Positions 11,759 through 24,193 of a DNA stretch of 64,000 nt are shown here, in pieces. Numbering within the stretch: position 1 is the stretch's first letter; every line of letters begins with the position of its first letter. A program made the position numbers and the translations under genes. The notes under the pieces were generated by a model. The model was not told where the DNA came from and did not search any database. It saw only the letters and a list, made by a program, of their open reading frames with translations. The DNA is from Canariomyces notabilis (Eukaryota; Ascomycota; Sordariomycetes; Sordariales; Chaetomiaceae): assembly GCF_033297395.1 (NCBI RefSeq), contig NW_027041824.1, positions 2,261,687 through 2,325,686 of the forward strand, given 5' to 3'.

Positions 11759-12115
11759 TCAACCACCTAGTTCCTGCCGGATTTGGATGGGATGTTGCGG
11801 GCTCTTGACCACGGAAAGCGCACTGGACATGGGCAATCCTCCGGGAACCGCGAATGAATACCCCTCCTCATCACGGAATGTGTGATGTCCAAGGAGATCC
11901 AGAAAGAAGTTGCCATCTGTGTGTTCCGACCTTAAACGAAATGTTTCACTGCAGCTCATTGATGGGCGGGCCAACTCATGGTGAGGCTGTCAAAGAGCAC
12001 AGGCCATGGTATGCCGAACGAGCAAGAGAATTGCTAGTACTCCGTATAATGCTGTGTATCTTGCCAACTCCTCAGCCAGTTGTCTGATCGATAGACTTCG
12101 TGTCAAATGATCCAT
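11759..12115 (-). CDS. Candidate small hypothetical protein, two exons
   Basis: On the minus strand an ATG in good context (accATGG, top base 12115) opens a 25-codon exon to 12041. A gtacta..ttgacag intron of 54 bp follows, then exon 11986-11759, giving 100 residues. The N-terminal exon looks helical (SIRQLAEELARYTALYG). The second exon is free of low complexity and has a balanced composition. I recognise no domain. Another weak intron near the stop codon could extend it. It may belong to the same gene as the candidate at 10958-11392. The evidence is only frame continuity, a start codon and splice consensus. Confidence 0.35.
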
Positions 12116-15100
12116 GGTAGACGCGCTTTTGTGAAAGGCAGGCACGACGGGGAAAAGCCATTAGGGAACGGAGGACAGGCAACTCTTGTTTAACCCGGCT
12201 CGAGTTTGTCGAACTTGTCCATTGATCCGGCCGGCGAAGTACCTAAGATTTGCAGGGTTCCGGGCGGCGTACTACCTTACCCTTGGGGATAGGCGAAGAC
12301 ATGCTAAATTGCCAGATACTTGTCAGCGGGTTCGAAGTCAACGAAGGGACTTGAATATCACGTCTGGACCAGGGGGTACTCAACTGTTTAGACAGTGGAT
12401 ATGGCGACCTGAAGCTGATGCTTTCATAAGACATTGCGTTTATAGCAGCCGGACGATGGCCGATCGCGTCGCAATGGACCTGCGCCCCTGCATGCCGGGA
12501 GCGCCGAACTGTAGTGTCATGTGGTGCGCGACGGAGTGAATCCAGGTCGGCCTTCCAGGTCGAAACGTCACCAGAGAGGAGCCTTCAATTCAGTCCTGCC
12601 AAGGTCGTTTATCACCATTAGGGCAATAGGTGGCTTTCTGGGTGATTATCGGTTCATCTTTGTAAACTCGGATCTTGGGGTAGAAGGTGGGAGGAGGGAT
12701 TGATGGCCACCGAAGCTGTTGAGCGCACCAAGACAGCCATGAAGACCGGCCAGGGTCCCTGAAAAGTAAGAAGCCAACTCCGATGGAGGGGGTCCTCACA
12801 TTCTTCCCGGAGCTGACTGAGACAAGTGAAGGGCTGGGCTGGCCACCGGGAGTCCCTTAGTCTCCCTGGGTGTCGTTTCCATCTGGCTACAGAAGAAGCA
12901 AATGCCAAAAAGGATGGAAGCCTGTTTTCTCTCTCTCCGACCCACAAGTACGGTGCATGTTACGGTGCTGGTTGGATTGGACGCGGATGCCTCTTAGGTT
13001 GGATGGACCGCACCCTGGAGCTCTATGAAGGTTCAGTGAGTGCCGACCGGGACCCGTCACCTAAGTTGATCCCTTCCCATCTCTGGTCGGCTCCCTTGTT
13101 GTGGTGCTGCACTCAGCTGGATAAAAGGAATTTTATACCTAAAGCCCAACACTTTGACCTTAATCCGGAAAGTCGCTTTGCAAAGTTCTGCATGTTTTCG
13201 GCACTACGCGGTACGGGCGCTTACGGTTGCAGCTTGCTTGACGTGGAGCTCGGTGTGGGCGTCGTTTCCCGATTCAGAAGTTTGAATTTTACTCGTCGAA
13301 CACGGGCCCATGGAACAAGAAGAACATAGCGGGGGAGATTGGCGTGCCAGCGGTGTAATAGGACCCTGACGGCTATCGCTCCAAGGCTGGGGATATCCTA
13401 GCCTGGCAGACCGACGCTGTTACCTTCGTACCTTCCCTGCGCCATCCCAAAGCGACGACCGCCCCGGCCCGCCAAGAAGGCTCGTGCGGACGATGCGAGA
13501 ACGGAGTTGCGCCGCTGGCGTATGTACCTGCAAATGTGGGTCTCCTGGTGATGTCCTTGAGCCGTCCTTTGGCCTCACAAGCCGTGTTGCCTGACCCAAT
13601 GTGGGATTACTGGTATCCGGAAGAAGCGGAAACTATACGTTGCCATGTCATTTTGCACTGCGAGCACGTCCAGATGCTATATTATTCTAGATACTTTGTC
13701 CTTGAGCGATAACGATCTGGGAACTACCGGGGTACATACACGTAGGCGCGCAAAACCAGCCAACCAGAGATCACCGGTATGAGGAGGGTCATCATGAAAT
13801 TTCGACAATCTCAGGGCGGGGTCCGGTCCCGGAATGGCAGTTTCGACAGAGCACGGTTTGGGAAAACAGATTTGAGGGAAATCAGGTAGAGTAAGCACAG
13901 TGGTTATTGTTATTAGTACTAGTAGAAGGTAGGTAGGTATTCAATACCGAACTTGAACGTCGTTTTGATGAACGTTTTGTTTTGAGGGAATTTAACGTTA
14001 ACGTTAGTGTCGTGCTCCTTGTGATCTGTGATCTGCGATTGACTCAGCCAATCAAACCGCGATACCGAGCGTCTGGATACACTGTGCAGGGGTCCAGACG
14101 CGTGGTCATTCATTGGATGCAATCACACTGCCAAGCCTTGTTGGTTGTTTGTGTTTTTCGGAGGGAAAAGATGCCCTTCTCTCATAGGCCATGTCGCAAG
14201 CCCTCATCAATCTTGAGGGCGCTGTTCTTGCGTGGTGTGCCTGAGCTTTTCAAGCATGTGCCGTGCTGATGTCGGAACCCAATTTCTCCCTTTTAGCTCA
14301 GGCAATCAGAGCAACTCTCGCAACAGCCACTTCGCTGTTCCGCCTATCCCAACAAATCTGCCCCGAGAATTGAGACATCACCTAGATCCGTGAGGAATAA
14401 TGGGTCGGTGGGCATCTCACCTCGAGTGAGTCGAGCCTTCGTAGATCAGGTTATATACCATAAGTAGTATTTATTCCCGAGATCTGACCAGCCCTAAAAC
14501 TGATTAAAACGGCCCGGTCACAGTAGCCGACGTTTGGCAGCCGCCAGTCGATGAGTCTTTCCCACACTAGTAGTGCTAGTGTATGTACGGTATTGTACAG
14601 TGCAACGTTGCAAGACAGTGCAGTGCGGATTCTAAACAGTCACCTTGCAGGGATCTCTCTTGCCAACAGTGCCTTTTTGCAGCATTGAATCGGGGGCGCA
14701 CCTGCTTCCTGCAAAGCAGCTTGCCAGGAGACCCCGAGAATAGCGGGATGCCCGCTGGGCTTTCCGCGCAACGAAAAAAAGGGGGGGAAGAGAGCCCAGA
14801 TGAGTTCCAGGTTTCCGCGCTCCCATAAAAGCCACCACACAGGGTAACCTACGAGTCGACGAAAAGGGAGGCGCGAGGTATGATTAACATTGTCAAAATA
14901 AGTTACATTACTTGCAAGCTGCTTGCTCAGGAGAACCCAGATCGGACGGTTATCGGGCCAAAACTTCTATGGGAAACCCTGCCGTCTTTCCGAAGCCTGA
15001 GGCTGGGTCCATAGTCCCTCATCGGCGGCACCTGGCATTCCTTTCCTCCTGGCTTGGCATGTCCTCCTCCCAAAACTGCAGTAAACGTTTGCTCCTCCGA

Positions 15101-16105
15101 AACATGGTCTCCGCATAATGATTTGCAATTACATTTTGGATTAAGTTCGAATGCGGAACCACCTCCCTGAATGGAAACTACACTACAACTCTGTAGCAGT
15201 GGAGCCGTATACAAGGCCGTTATCGTCAACGTTCTTGCTTTGAGCTCAATTCGGCGACTGCGGGGATGCTGAGTACTTGGGGTGACAGAGCCAATACCCA
15301 CTTGGCTTCGATTTCCTGCTGCAAGTCTTACTTTCGTACTACACAAGACGATTCGTCTCCAATTCGCGGCCTGAGTACCCAGTACACGGGGTTCTGAAGC
15401 ACGCTCGGCACACCTACCCAACTCCCGGACAGCCCCGGTTGGCGCAACTGACTGCCCCAGAAGCGGCCTAGAATTCGAGGGCGCCAGACTCCAAGGCCCC
15501 CCCCCCCGGTTTTCAGGCATGTCGCCATGTGCCACTTACCTTTGTACCTAGGCCATTGTATCTTGGGTCGCGTCCCATGTCTGTCAGATGATTTCTCAGC
15601 TCCCAAGACGACCCCCATCTCGCAGAAGCCCTTGGAGTACTTGCCAAACACATCCAGTGCGTAATTGCTACCGCGATTTCTTTCCACTCTATCCCCATCT
15701 TGCCATTACCAGATCCCTCGGCGCCATCCAAAGAGTCACGATCTAAATTCCACACCAGAGCTTCACCCCGCCCCGACATCGTCATTCACCATTTCGGAGG
15801 CTCAAGAAGGTCACCTATGAGAGAACGGGCGCATTTCGGTGGTGTACCCTCAACCCAGTGTCCAAAAGAGCTGCTGGGCAAACCTGGTCTAACCTGGTCT
15901 AAACCTTTTTGCCGAAAACGTTCGTGGCGACACCCCCCAGGGCCCAGTCCAACAGGGCATTTGCCGTCTCCCCCCCTGTGGCAGCAGCACACCAGCTTCA
16001 TAAAAAGGGAGACACGCGCTCGTGCTCTGTTCGCGCCCCCGCAACATCTCGCCTCATTGCCTCCCACATAAGCAGTTCTTACACACTGCGAGCTCATAGC
16101 CGAAA
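12116..16105. other. Gene-poor region
   Basis: About 4 kb in which I support no gene. Frames such as 12826-13329 (+) and 14927-15535 (-) have the skewed composition of chance frames and no start, splice or domain support. It contains an 11-C homopolymer near 15500 and frequent short GTAC/CTAGTA palindromic motifs. The last few hundred bases are pyrimidine-rich with a cataaaaagg element near 15998, and are likely promoter and leader of the gene at 16106. Confidence 0.45.
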
Positions 16106-17602
16106 ATGGCCGATAAGCCGACGTACCCGCAACCAAATCACTTTGCAAACCCCTTGGATCGAGTACTTGCACCCGCGCCCGTGTCCCGAGCACCATTCCG
16201 AGCGCCTCTGCTTCCACACACCGTCCACGACATGCCCTTCAACCCCGAGGCCTACTATCCTTCCGAGCACCTGGCTAAACAGCAGCTAGATGCTCGTTCT
16301 TCGTCCGTCTCGTCAACCTCATCGGCGACCTCTTACTCGGCCTCTTACTCGGCGCCTCACAGTCTCTACGGGACCAATTCCCGGTCTCTGTCTCCTCATT
16401 CTACTGCCTCCGGAAACTCTGATCCTGGCTCAGGTTCAGCAATCTTCGCATCGAGCCACTACCAGGGGCCCATCCCTGAGCAGCCACAGGTGCAGCAACC
16501 CCATTCAGCATCGCTAGTATCGGGCCCGCCACAGTTCCTCCAGACCCAGGCCCAGGTATCCCCTTCGCTTCCCATGTACTCGTCAGTTCCAACCCAAAGA
16601 CAGCTCCAGCAATCAACTCCATATGGCTACCAACTGGCTTCGTTACCGCAACAGCCATCTGCCTTGCCTTTTCAGACCTACCATCCAGTGTATCCGCCGT
16701 CCTACTCTACGACCTCTTATCAGTCTTCCCCAGCCCTGCCTTCGTACCAGGCCTCACAACTAGTGCATCATCAGTCTATGGTGGTAGGAAGTCAGTTTCC
16801 TAGAGAGCCCGAAGAAGAAAAGGAGTCGTTGCTGCTGAAGACGCTTCAGAACCTGCCACCGGATGTTGTACGCCAGATTCAGAGATACGTTGGTTGGTTC
16901 CACTGCTGGAAGGTTTCCCAGATCAATCGCTGGTTTAGAGACAACTTCCACCCGAGCACGCTCCCAGAGCTGGACAAGATAGCTGGCGTTCTCTACACAG
17001 AGCAGTGCTACGGACGCTACGACGAGATTTCCTCATACGGATCGAGTTCACGGAAAAGAAACAACAGCAACAAGGAGCCCGAGTGGTTCGGGTGCTATCA
17101 TTGTTTCACCATCAAGAGCCCCGAACACTTTGAGCGATTCACGTGGAGCCACACATCTGACGAGCCCTCGTCAGAACGGGCATCGCCGTCACTAAGCCCT
17201 CCCCAACCTCCTTCAACAACACCTTCTACAACGTCCAACCCACACTACTGCCCCGGGCTGACAAGAAGCAGCATCGCAGCCGCAACAAGTAGTGGCCACA
17301 GGGGCAGCAATTCAGATACAAACACCGCCACCACAAACTCCCTCGGTTCCTCGTCACTCGCGCCTTCACATCAAACACGGGAGCGAGAGACATGGGGTAT
17401 CCGCCGGTTCTGCATTCATTGCGGCGTCAAGAAGCGTTTCTACCGGCCTGGGGACGTCATAGAGCTCCGCAAACCTGACAACGCGAGGGAAGCGGTCTGG
17501 GTCTGCCGCTGCTGGAAGCTCCATCGGCGGCCTTTAGAGCTACACTGTCCTGATTGCGGATCACACGTGCCGCTTTCGACACCGGCTGGAAGGAGAAGAT
17601 GA
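16106..17602 (+). CDS. Cysteine-pair (zinc-ribbon-like) protein of unknown function
   Basis: Single exon, 498 residues, start in good context (aaaATGG). Residues 1 to about 225 are Ser/Pro/Gln/Tyr-rich and probably disordered. A helical segment of about 50 residues follows (LPPDVVRQIQRYV...FHCWKVSQINRWF). It resembles the start of an F-box (LP..hh..I..hh), although this is only a visual similarity. Four cysteine pairs come later: CYHC, CIHC, CRC and CPDC near the C-terminus, split by a Ser/Thr-rich insertion of about 95 residues. Paired CxxC knuckles suggest one or two zinc sites. An adaptor or substrate-recognition role would fit F-box plus zinc, but that is inference. I do not recognise a named orthologue. 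Long intergenic stretches lie on both sides. Confidence 0.78.
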   Translation: MADKPTYPQPNHFANPLDRVLAPAPVSRAPFRAPLLPHTVHDMPFNPEAYYPSEHLAKQQLDARSSSVSSTSSATSYSASYSAPHSLYGTNSRSLSPHSTASGNSDPGSGSAIFASSHYQGPIPEQPQVQQPHSASLVSGPPQFLQTQAQVSPSLPMYSSVPTQRQLQQSTPYGYQLASLPQQPSALPFQTYHPVYPPSYSTTSYQSSPALPSYQASQLVHHQSMVVGSQFPREPEEEKESLLLKTLQNLPPDVVRQIQRYVGWFHCWKVSQINRWFRDNFHPSTLPELDKIAGVLYTEQCYGRYDEISSYGSSSRKRNNSNKEPEWFGCYHCFTIKSPEHFERFTWSHTSDEPSSERASPSLSPPQPPSTTPSTTSNPHYCPGLTRSSIAAATSSGHRGSNSDTNTATTNSLGSSSLAPSHQTRERETWGIRRFCIHCGVKKRFYRPGDVIELRKPDNAREAVWVCRCWKLHRRPLELHCPDCGSHVPLSTPAGRRR

Positions 17603-20600
17603 TACAAGTTTTTGGCGTTTGGGCACGGATTTTAGGGTGTTTAAGTCGCACGTGTTGTCGGGCGTTCTGCGTTTGAAAAGGAGACGTACTAGTAGTATAA
17701 TTGGGAACGGCGTTGTCTACTTGCCTACTTTAGTCACCACCATCATAATTCAGTACTACCAGTATTACTTCGTTCTAGACGAGTAGTTCTTATCTACAGT
17801 ACGGTGCTTAACTGATCTTTTACAGTAACCTCAAGCATAGCCAGTTCAGCCTCGCCGTGATCACACCCCGCTTGATCATGGGCATCATGGTTATAGCAAA
17901 AAAACACCTAGTTACCCAGTCAGGACGAAAGCAGGCGAAATTCCAAAACCGCGAGTCCGTACAGTAGATACAACCTACTACATTCAACAAACACCGGAGA
18001 TCGTCTTGGAATTTCTCCTCGGAGCAAACAACACACATTCCTTCCGTCCCTGGCAGTTGGCATCTTTCTCCCGCACCACATACCCACCCGCAAGAGCGAT
18101 TCAGTTCATGGGTCATTGTTCTCGGCAACGCGGCAGATCCTAAAGCCACCGTCCAACGTGCCGCTCGTGGGGAATGAGAACGGTGAGAAAGCACGGCGCT
18201 TAACCAACGGCCTGTGGAAGCCGCTTAGCTTAGGCAGGGGGGTTTGGATACCACGTAGGGTGGTGTGGAAATTGGAGAGCCTGGAGAGGTCAGCTTTGTC
18301 ATTGGGTACTGCGATAAATATTCAACCAATCTGAAGATAGAAGTGGGTATGAGAGAATGGGGACTGCCTGGACATGGACGGGATGGGAGGGGATGGGGAA
18401 TGGGGGGTTCGCAAAGAGAGTGTGAGCATGGGCCAGCGGTGTTCGGGGAGTCTGGGTGATGGACCCGGGGGACGCCGTGGGTCCTGATGGGGAGAGAGGG
18501 CGAGGGCGCCTACTAGTCGATCTCCTCTCTCCCCAGCCCGGGCGTAACCGTTAACTACCTAGTACTTCGTAAGTAGTATCTCATTCTAATCCTGTTAAGG
18601 ACTGACTAGCATAAGTCGATTAGAATGCAACCGGGTCCTTCCGGGTTGAAGCCTCAGAAGGGAACAGGGATGAAGGGTACTGGAAACCGACCAATACACC
18701 ATTCCCTACCAAGTACGGAGTACGGAGGTACATACACTAGAGATTCATACAGATTAAGGCGCCGGGATCGCATGCAGCCATCTGGTGACAGAGTGGGTGG
18801 CCGATGGCCAACGGGGCCTCCACCTTCTAGTGCAGTCGCTGCCACTTCTGGTTCAGGTGCCACTCTGCAGAGGTGTTCTGTGGTTCGTCCAGTACGCTGT
18901 CGCACAGCAGATGTTCTACCTACTGTAGCGTATTGTAGCGCGGGGAAACAGAGGGTGTTGTTGATCATTCGGTGGATGTCCGCGGTTTAACGTTACCTTA
19001 GCCTGTACGGAAGGACACAGGAGAGGGCGATGGCTTCGACAGCAAGGCTCGATTATTGTGACGTGCTGGGTGTGGCCTGAAGGAGAATCTTACCCCCCAG
19101 TCTAGAAACCTTCCTAGGAAAGGCGCCTTTCGAATTCAGGCCGGATCTCCGAAGTGTAAAGACTCACATCTCCGTACGGGGAAGCCAGCTTGACCGTCGG
19201 TGATTCCGCATCTTGACGGCTGGATTGGAAGAAGCCATGGCTCCAGGAGTCCAGGGAGACTGGTACGTGTGTCAAAGGAAAACTCCGTTCAATGCGTTCA
19301 TCATCAGTGCGCGCTGGGCGGTGGGTTAACACAGCAATATCCGATGCACTTTAGGACCAACGGCATGAGTTTTCAATGCGATGGCACGGCGATGGCACGA
19401 CCTCGGCGAGTTGACCAGACTGTCGGGTCCTAGCTGTCAGCCACGTTTTGACCTGTCTATTGGGCACAAAAACCCCTCAATAACGTAATTCCTGGTATGG
19501 GTGCTGTTGCAACAACGACTCTCTTTGTGTTATACACAATGCCTCAGATTGGCATGTGCGAGGCTCGAGGAGGCTGCTAACTTTCAAAATGACGTTAGCC
19601 TGGTTACCTGGCAGACGTTGATGGGCCCCTTTGAATCTAGCTCCCGAGATGTGTGATGGTCATCTGCAGGCGACAGCAACAGGGAGCCAAGAGGAACGGT
19701 TAAGCGCTTGGGTGGGTGACCCTGGACTCCTGAGGTGGAGGCTGGAGCTTCGCGTCGGCCTTGTGTGGCGCTTAACACCCAGTTCAGGGTAGCCTAAAAC
19801 GGTGAACAACAATGTTAGCTTGTCTCGGTAGGTTTTGGCTGGCCCACTGCTGCATAACTGTCGCAAACGGTTGTTTCGATGAAAATGGACTGCTGAAGAC
19901 GCTGAAGACGCGGTCGATGGTGAGAGGTCTGGTGGAGTTCAACTCGTTCCCTAGCAACGCTAACGCTGCAAGGTCATTATCGAGTACAACAGCACACATG
20001 TAACTGTAAATAAAAGTTGGTCTAGGACCAACAACAACCAGCTTGACGCTATTGCAGATACGATGTTTCCTGGTTGGTACAGTACATACACCTGTCGGTT
20101 GGCAGCACGCCCGACTCTCTGGGGAAGTTTCGATTTGGCTGACCGTGCAGCCGCCTTCGATAACATGATTTGTGGCATCTGCAAGTCGGGGTCCACTTTG
20201 CCCCGGTCTATGTACCGTGCTTGTAACACAACTGGTCAATGCTTCAAGTGGTCAATGCTCGTCATTTTGCCCAAAAGATGCAAGCCGAAAATGCAATCAT
20301 TGGCCGGATAATCTCTGACGGTAACTTTATGCAGGAGCCGACGGGACCGGGACCTCAACCTTCAATGCCTCGGTCCTCACCAAGAAAGCAAACAGCCAAG
20401 GTGCCAACTGACAGCACATTAGCCCGCCAGACACACCCGAAATTCCTCTTGAGGTGTGAAATTTGGAATGATTTGCACACCTAACGTTGATTACTAACTA
20501 CTTTACTAGCAATCCCTGAGGTCGCTATGGGCCACCAAACGTATACAGTATTGGGACTCCGTTGGTGACCGGGTGTACCTACACTAGAAGTCGATACTCT

Positions 20601-23600
20601 TCCTCGTTTCCTTGCCTTTCAAGGGACTGACGTGATTCCCAGATTTCGCAAGCTGAATAACACAGAACCTACGAAAAGGGGGGTAGGAACTTCCAAGGAC
20701 ATCAGGCTCTTAGACACCGAGAGGATTCCGATTTGAAATCTCCTGGTCCGACAGTCAAATTCCGACTGTGACATGACGCCTTCAGTTCAACTCAAACCAT
20801 CAAACATTGCAAGTACCTCACGTTGTCTGTCCCCCTCACCTGGATTTGCCATGGCAGCTACCCGGCGCATTTGATTTTCGCCGGGCCCGGGGAACATGAC
20901 TTCGCAATCTATCAAAAACGAAAACGAGATATGGGGGCTTGCTGTGCCTCCGTATCAAGGATGCGCTACCATAAGTAACGTTGGACGAAATATTCAACAA
21001 GAAGCCGGGACCGAAACGAGAACAAAGAATCCATGTTGATGGGTGTTTGTTACAACTAGGCTCTAGCCAACAGGGCTTGTGGGTTCCCTGCCTGCAGTGT
21101 GCTTCATTCTTCCGGTTCATGGCTTCGAGCGCCCGGCCTTGGTAGGTAGGTACCTTAGTACTACCCAAGCAACCAAGTCCGCCTAACTCACTTAGGTATG
21201 TACCCGTCGTTGCCTCTCCTTCGAGTCCGGCTGGGACTAGTGAAAGAGGACTTGATCCACGTTGTTGCCGTGTTCCAAGCGATGAATGCAGATTCCCGGT
21301 TAGTTGTCGTCCTATCTCTTTCGAATCTTGACATAGCCACTAGACTCACAACATTCGCAGCTTCTCGGTGATCTCTCGGTAACGATTAGTCAAGTTACCT
21401 TATTCTGGAGGTGGCATGGGGCCGAAGATGTGGTGAATACTACCCCTGACGTACCAACCAACACACGCATAGTGATCAGGGTCATACATGACTTAGCTTA
21501 GTAGAACAGTCGCCATCGACAACCGCGAAGCTCAAGGCCATACCAACTGCCGAGAGCACTTCTCATCCGCTATGAGGCCGCGCGTGTGACAACAGGTACA
21601 GTACGTTACCTGTCGTAGAGGTACGCCCGCCTGCTATAGTCCATAATCCGGGATGAAGTGTGCTAGCGTATGTACGCCCTGGCGGCTAACAAGGGGACGC
21701 AGACATGGCTTGGGAGATTCTACTAATTCGTCCTACTGCGTCGTCGTCTTCCGGTAACTCTTCACTAAAGCAGAGATTGTCGGCATGATGGATATTACAG
21801 TACTAGTATCCCTGACGGATCATCTCGAGCCATGCTCCCTGCCCTACCAAGTACTAGTACTACCAACAAACATGCCAGTGTGAGTGGGCATGCCACCGCC
21901 GCCAACGCGGCAATCTCGCACCATTTGTCGAAGACATGATTGAATTGCCGCGCCTGCATGCAGGTGGCTACTTAAGGAATGCACCACATCTGGATGACTA
22001 TGGTTGACAGCCTGTGTGTTTGTGTGTGTGCCCCATCCATGACACCAAAGCCCCCCATTCCCTCCATGTGGTGACGCAGCTTCTATGACGGTGCGAGGAC
22101 ACTGTTCAAGTTGGATGCCAAACATGCCATGTTCAGCCCTCGGAAGGCTCAGCCAGTATGGTAGTACCACAAAGCACCAACCGGCATCAATTCTCTCGCA
22201 CTTGAAGCCGTTCTGCCATCACAGACTTGCTCCGTCATCAATACAATGGGCCTGTGTGTCCCCCGCGGTGTCTACACCGCCATCAATCCCTTGCTGTCAA
22301 TAGGTGAGTGTTTGCGGCGATGATAGGGTCTCAGGGACAGTGACGTGAAATCGGTTCAAGGTAATTAGAAGGGAGTGTATATGCGGAGTCACCCCTGAAT
22401 GCCTCCATTTATTGCGCCACCTACTCTAGGTAGACGGCCAGATCGACGGAAAATAACCGCCAGGCAGGACACACGGCCAGGTTGGTTGGATAGGGGGTGA
22501 TCCGGGAATTCAAAAACGGTCGGCAGGTGTCACAACAAAGTTGCAGATTCATCGCAAATACCCCTGGAAAATTTGAGATACTTACCGCTCGCATTATGAT
22601 GTTGCCTTTTCCGATGGAGAATGGCAGTCCGGTCTACGAAGTCAGGTGCTGTATGAATTCGGTTGGCAGAGACAACCTGACAACTTGAAGGCCACTTCTC
22701 CGTACTTCTTGCAAGGCTGGAGCAAAGTGAAACGCTTCAAGTTGTGAAGGGTCGGCTCCATTTCTGGAGCGATTTAATAGCGTACGAGGACTTGGGTTTG
22801 GTGCCAGGTTCATGTTTGTACAATTCACACCGTTACATAGATAAGTAAGGCTGGAGTCATCCGTTGAGAAATACAAGCTTTGGGTCTTTCACTCTAGAGT
22901 TTAGACATCAAAGGCGTTCAGCATCGGCGTTCGTCCAGTCCGCCCGGTTCCTGCAGTTCGTCCAGTCCGCCCAGTCCGTCCAGTTCGTCCAGTCCGTCCA
23001 GTTATTTTGCCCCTATTATCAAGGATCATGTTAGCACAGGCCCGAAACGCCCGTAGGTACCTACCTACACAATGAATCTTTCCAGTGTTTGGCATTTGTA
23101 GATTTTGCCTCAATCAGGTATCCGTCTAGAGCGGGTATCCAGTCGCCTCACTCGTGTCTCATCAGGACTGCCAGGCACGTCACATGCATGATACAAATCA
23201 TACAATCAATCATATGCAAGGTACAGCCGTACAATGCGTCCGAGTAAGAGCACCTACATGAAGTCAGTATTGGTACAGTACGTTGTGATTCAAGCTACTA
23301 CTATACGCCGTCAACGAATCGATTCTGCAGGACTCTTACCCTCGTTGTTCCCTGAGCCAACCGGCCCGCACCAGTCGCCTGCAATCTACGTGGCTCTCAG
23401 GGAAAATAAATTCGACATGCCGTGCAGACTAAGATGATGAGACCATGACATGATAGAGCTTCGTGTTGCCAAGCTCCCAAATTCGCTAGGTGCTCTATCC
23501 AATCTTAACTCTACTAGTAAGTTCCTCTGCCCCTTATGTGGATGGGCGCTAATGTGAAGGGGTCAGGTATTCTGTGGGGCTGTGTAAATATTTATTTTCT

Positions 23601-24193
23601 CCCCTTACCCCTGAAATCGTCGCATGCTCAAGCAAAGCCATCGGGAATTCGAATAAAACAAGCCAGAGTATGGGTGTCTGAAGATAATGCTTTTAATACT
23701 GTTGGACCTTTTCCCTTTTGAGTCTCCATAGTCTTTGGTGCGGCTTAATGTTGCAATCCTTAAGAGATCCGATAATGCAAGGTTAGTGGAGATACGTAGT
23801 AGGTAACCGAGCCGGTCACAGAGTAAACAATAATACACCCAGACGTTTGTATCCTATGCTGATCCAATAGTACTCAAACATCATCATCTACCACTGCTAC
23901 GAGCTGAATTACGATACAAGGCCGTTGTGCCCATCTTCAACTGCGACTCCTTTCGCGGTTGAAGGCGCCTGCAGGCTCTGCTAGAGCGCTATTTGTTCTG
24001 TGGTCCGCTACCAATACAAGGCTTTGATCCACCACGCTCAGTTTAAAACTGGGGTTTCCGGAATTACCCATGATCTAGGGTCCTCCGCCAACCGCTGGAA
24101 GAGCGCAAGAAGCAGCCACCGCTGCCGCCTAGACAACCTAGGCTCATGGGGCTCGTTGGATACGGGGTACGAGCGGTATGTCGTCCCGAGCTC
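17603..24193. other. Large gene-poor region
   Basis: About 6.6 kb without a gene I can support on either strand. All frames are short and lack start context, splice partners or protein-like composition. Contents noted are a G-rich stretch at 18360-18480, a tandem 'acggagt' motif near 18713-18728, a 9-bp minisatellite at 22932-23003, and many GTAC-type short palindromes. I see no terminal repeats or transposase remains, and no strong AT bias of the kind left by heavy repeat-induced point mutation. Confidence 0.45.
22932..23003. repeat. 9-bp minisatellite, 8 units
   Basis: Eight successive 9-bp units of consensus CGTCCAGTY, with a few substitutions in units 2, 3 and 5. It is non-coding as far as I can tell. 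On the minus strand one frame would read repeated Gly-Arg-Thr, but that frame has no gene support. Confidence 0.85.

Noticed and set aside
12826..13329. 167-codon + frame in the gene-poor region
   Set aside because: No recognisable domain, odd Cys/Trp-rich composition, no splice partners.
15495..15510. C homopolymer as a possible frameshift site
   Set aside because: Lies in non-coding DNA; no gene spans it.
14927..15535. 202-codon minus frame
   Set aside because: Arg/Ser/Gly-rich random-looking product, starts from a weak codon context, no domain.
17603..24193. Transposon or RIP-mutated repeat
   Set aside because: I saw no terminal inverted or direct repeats, no transposase or reverse transcriptase motifs, and no strong AT skew; a repeat search against the genome would be needed to overturn this.
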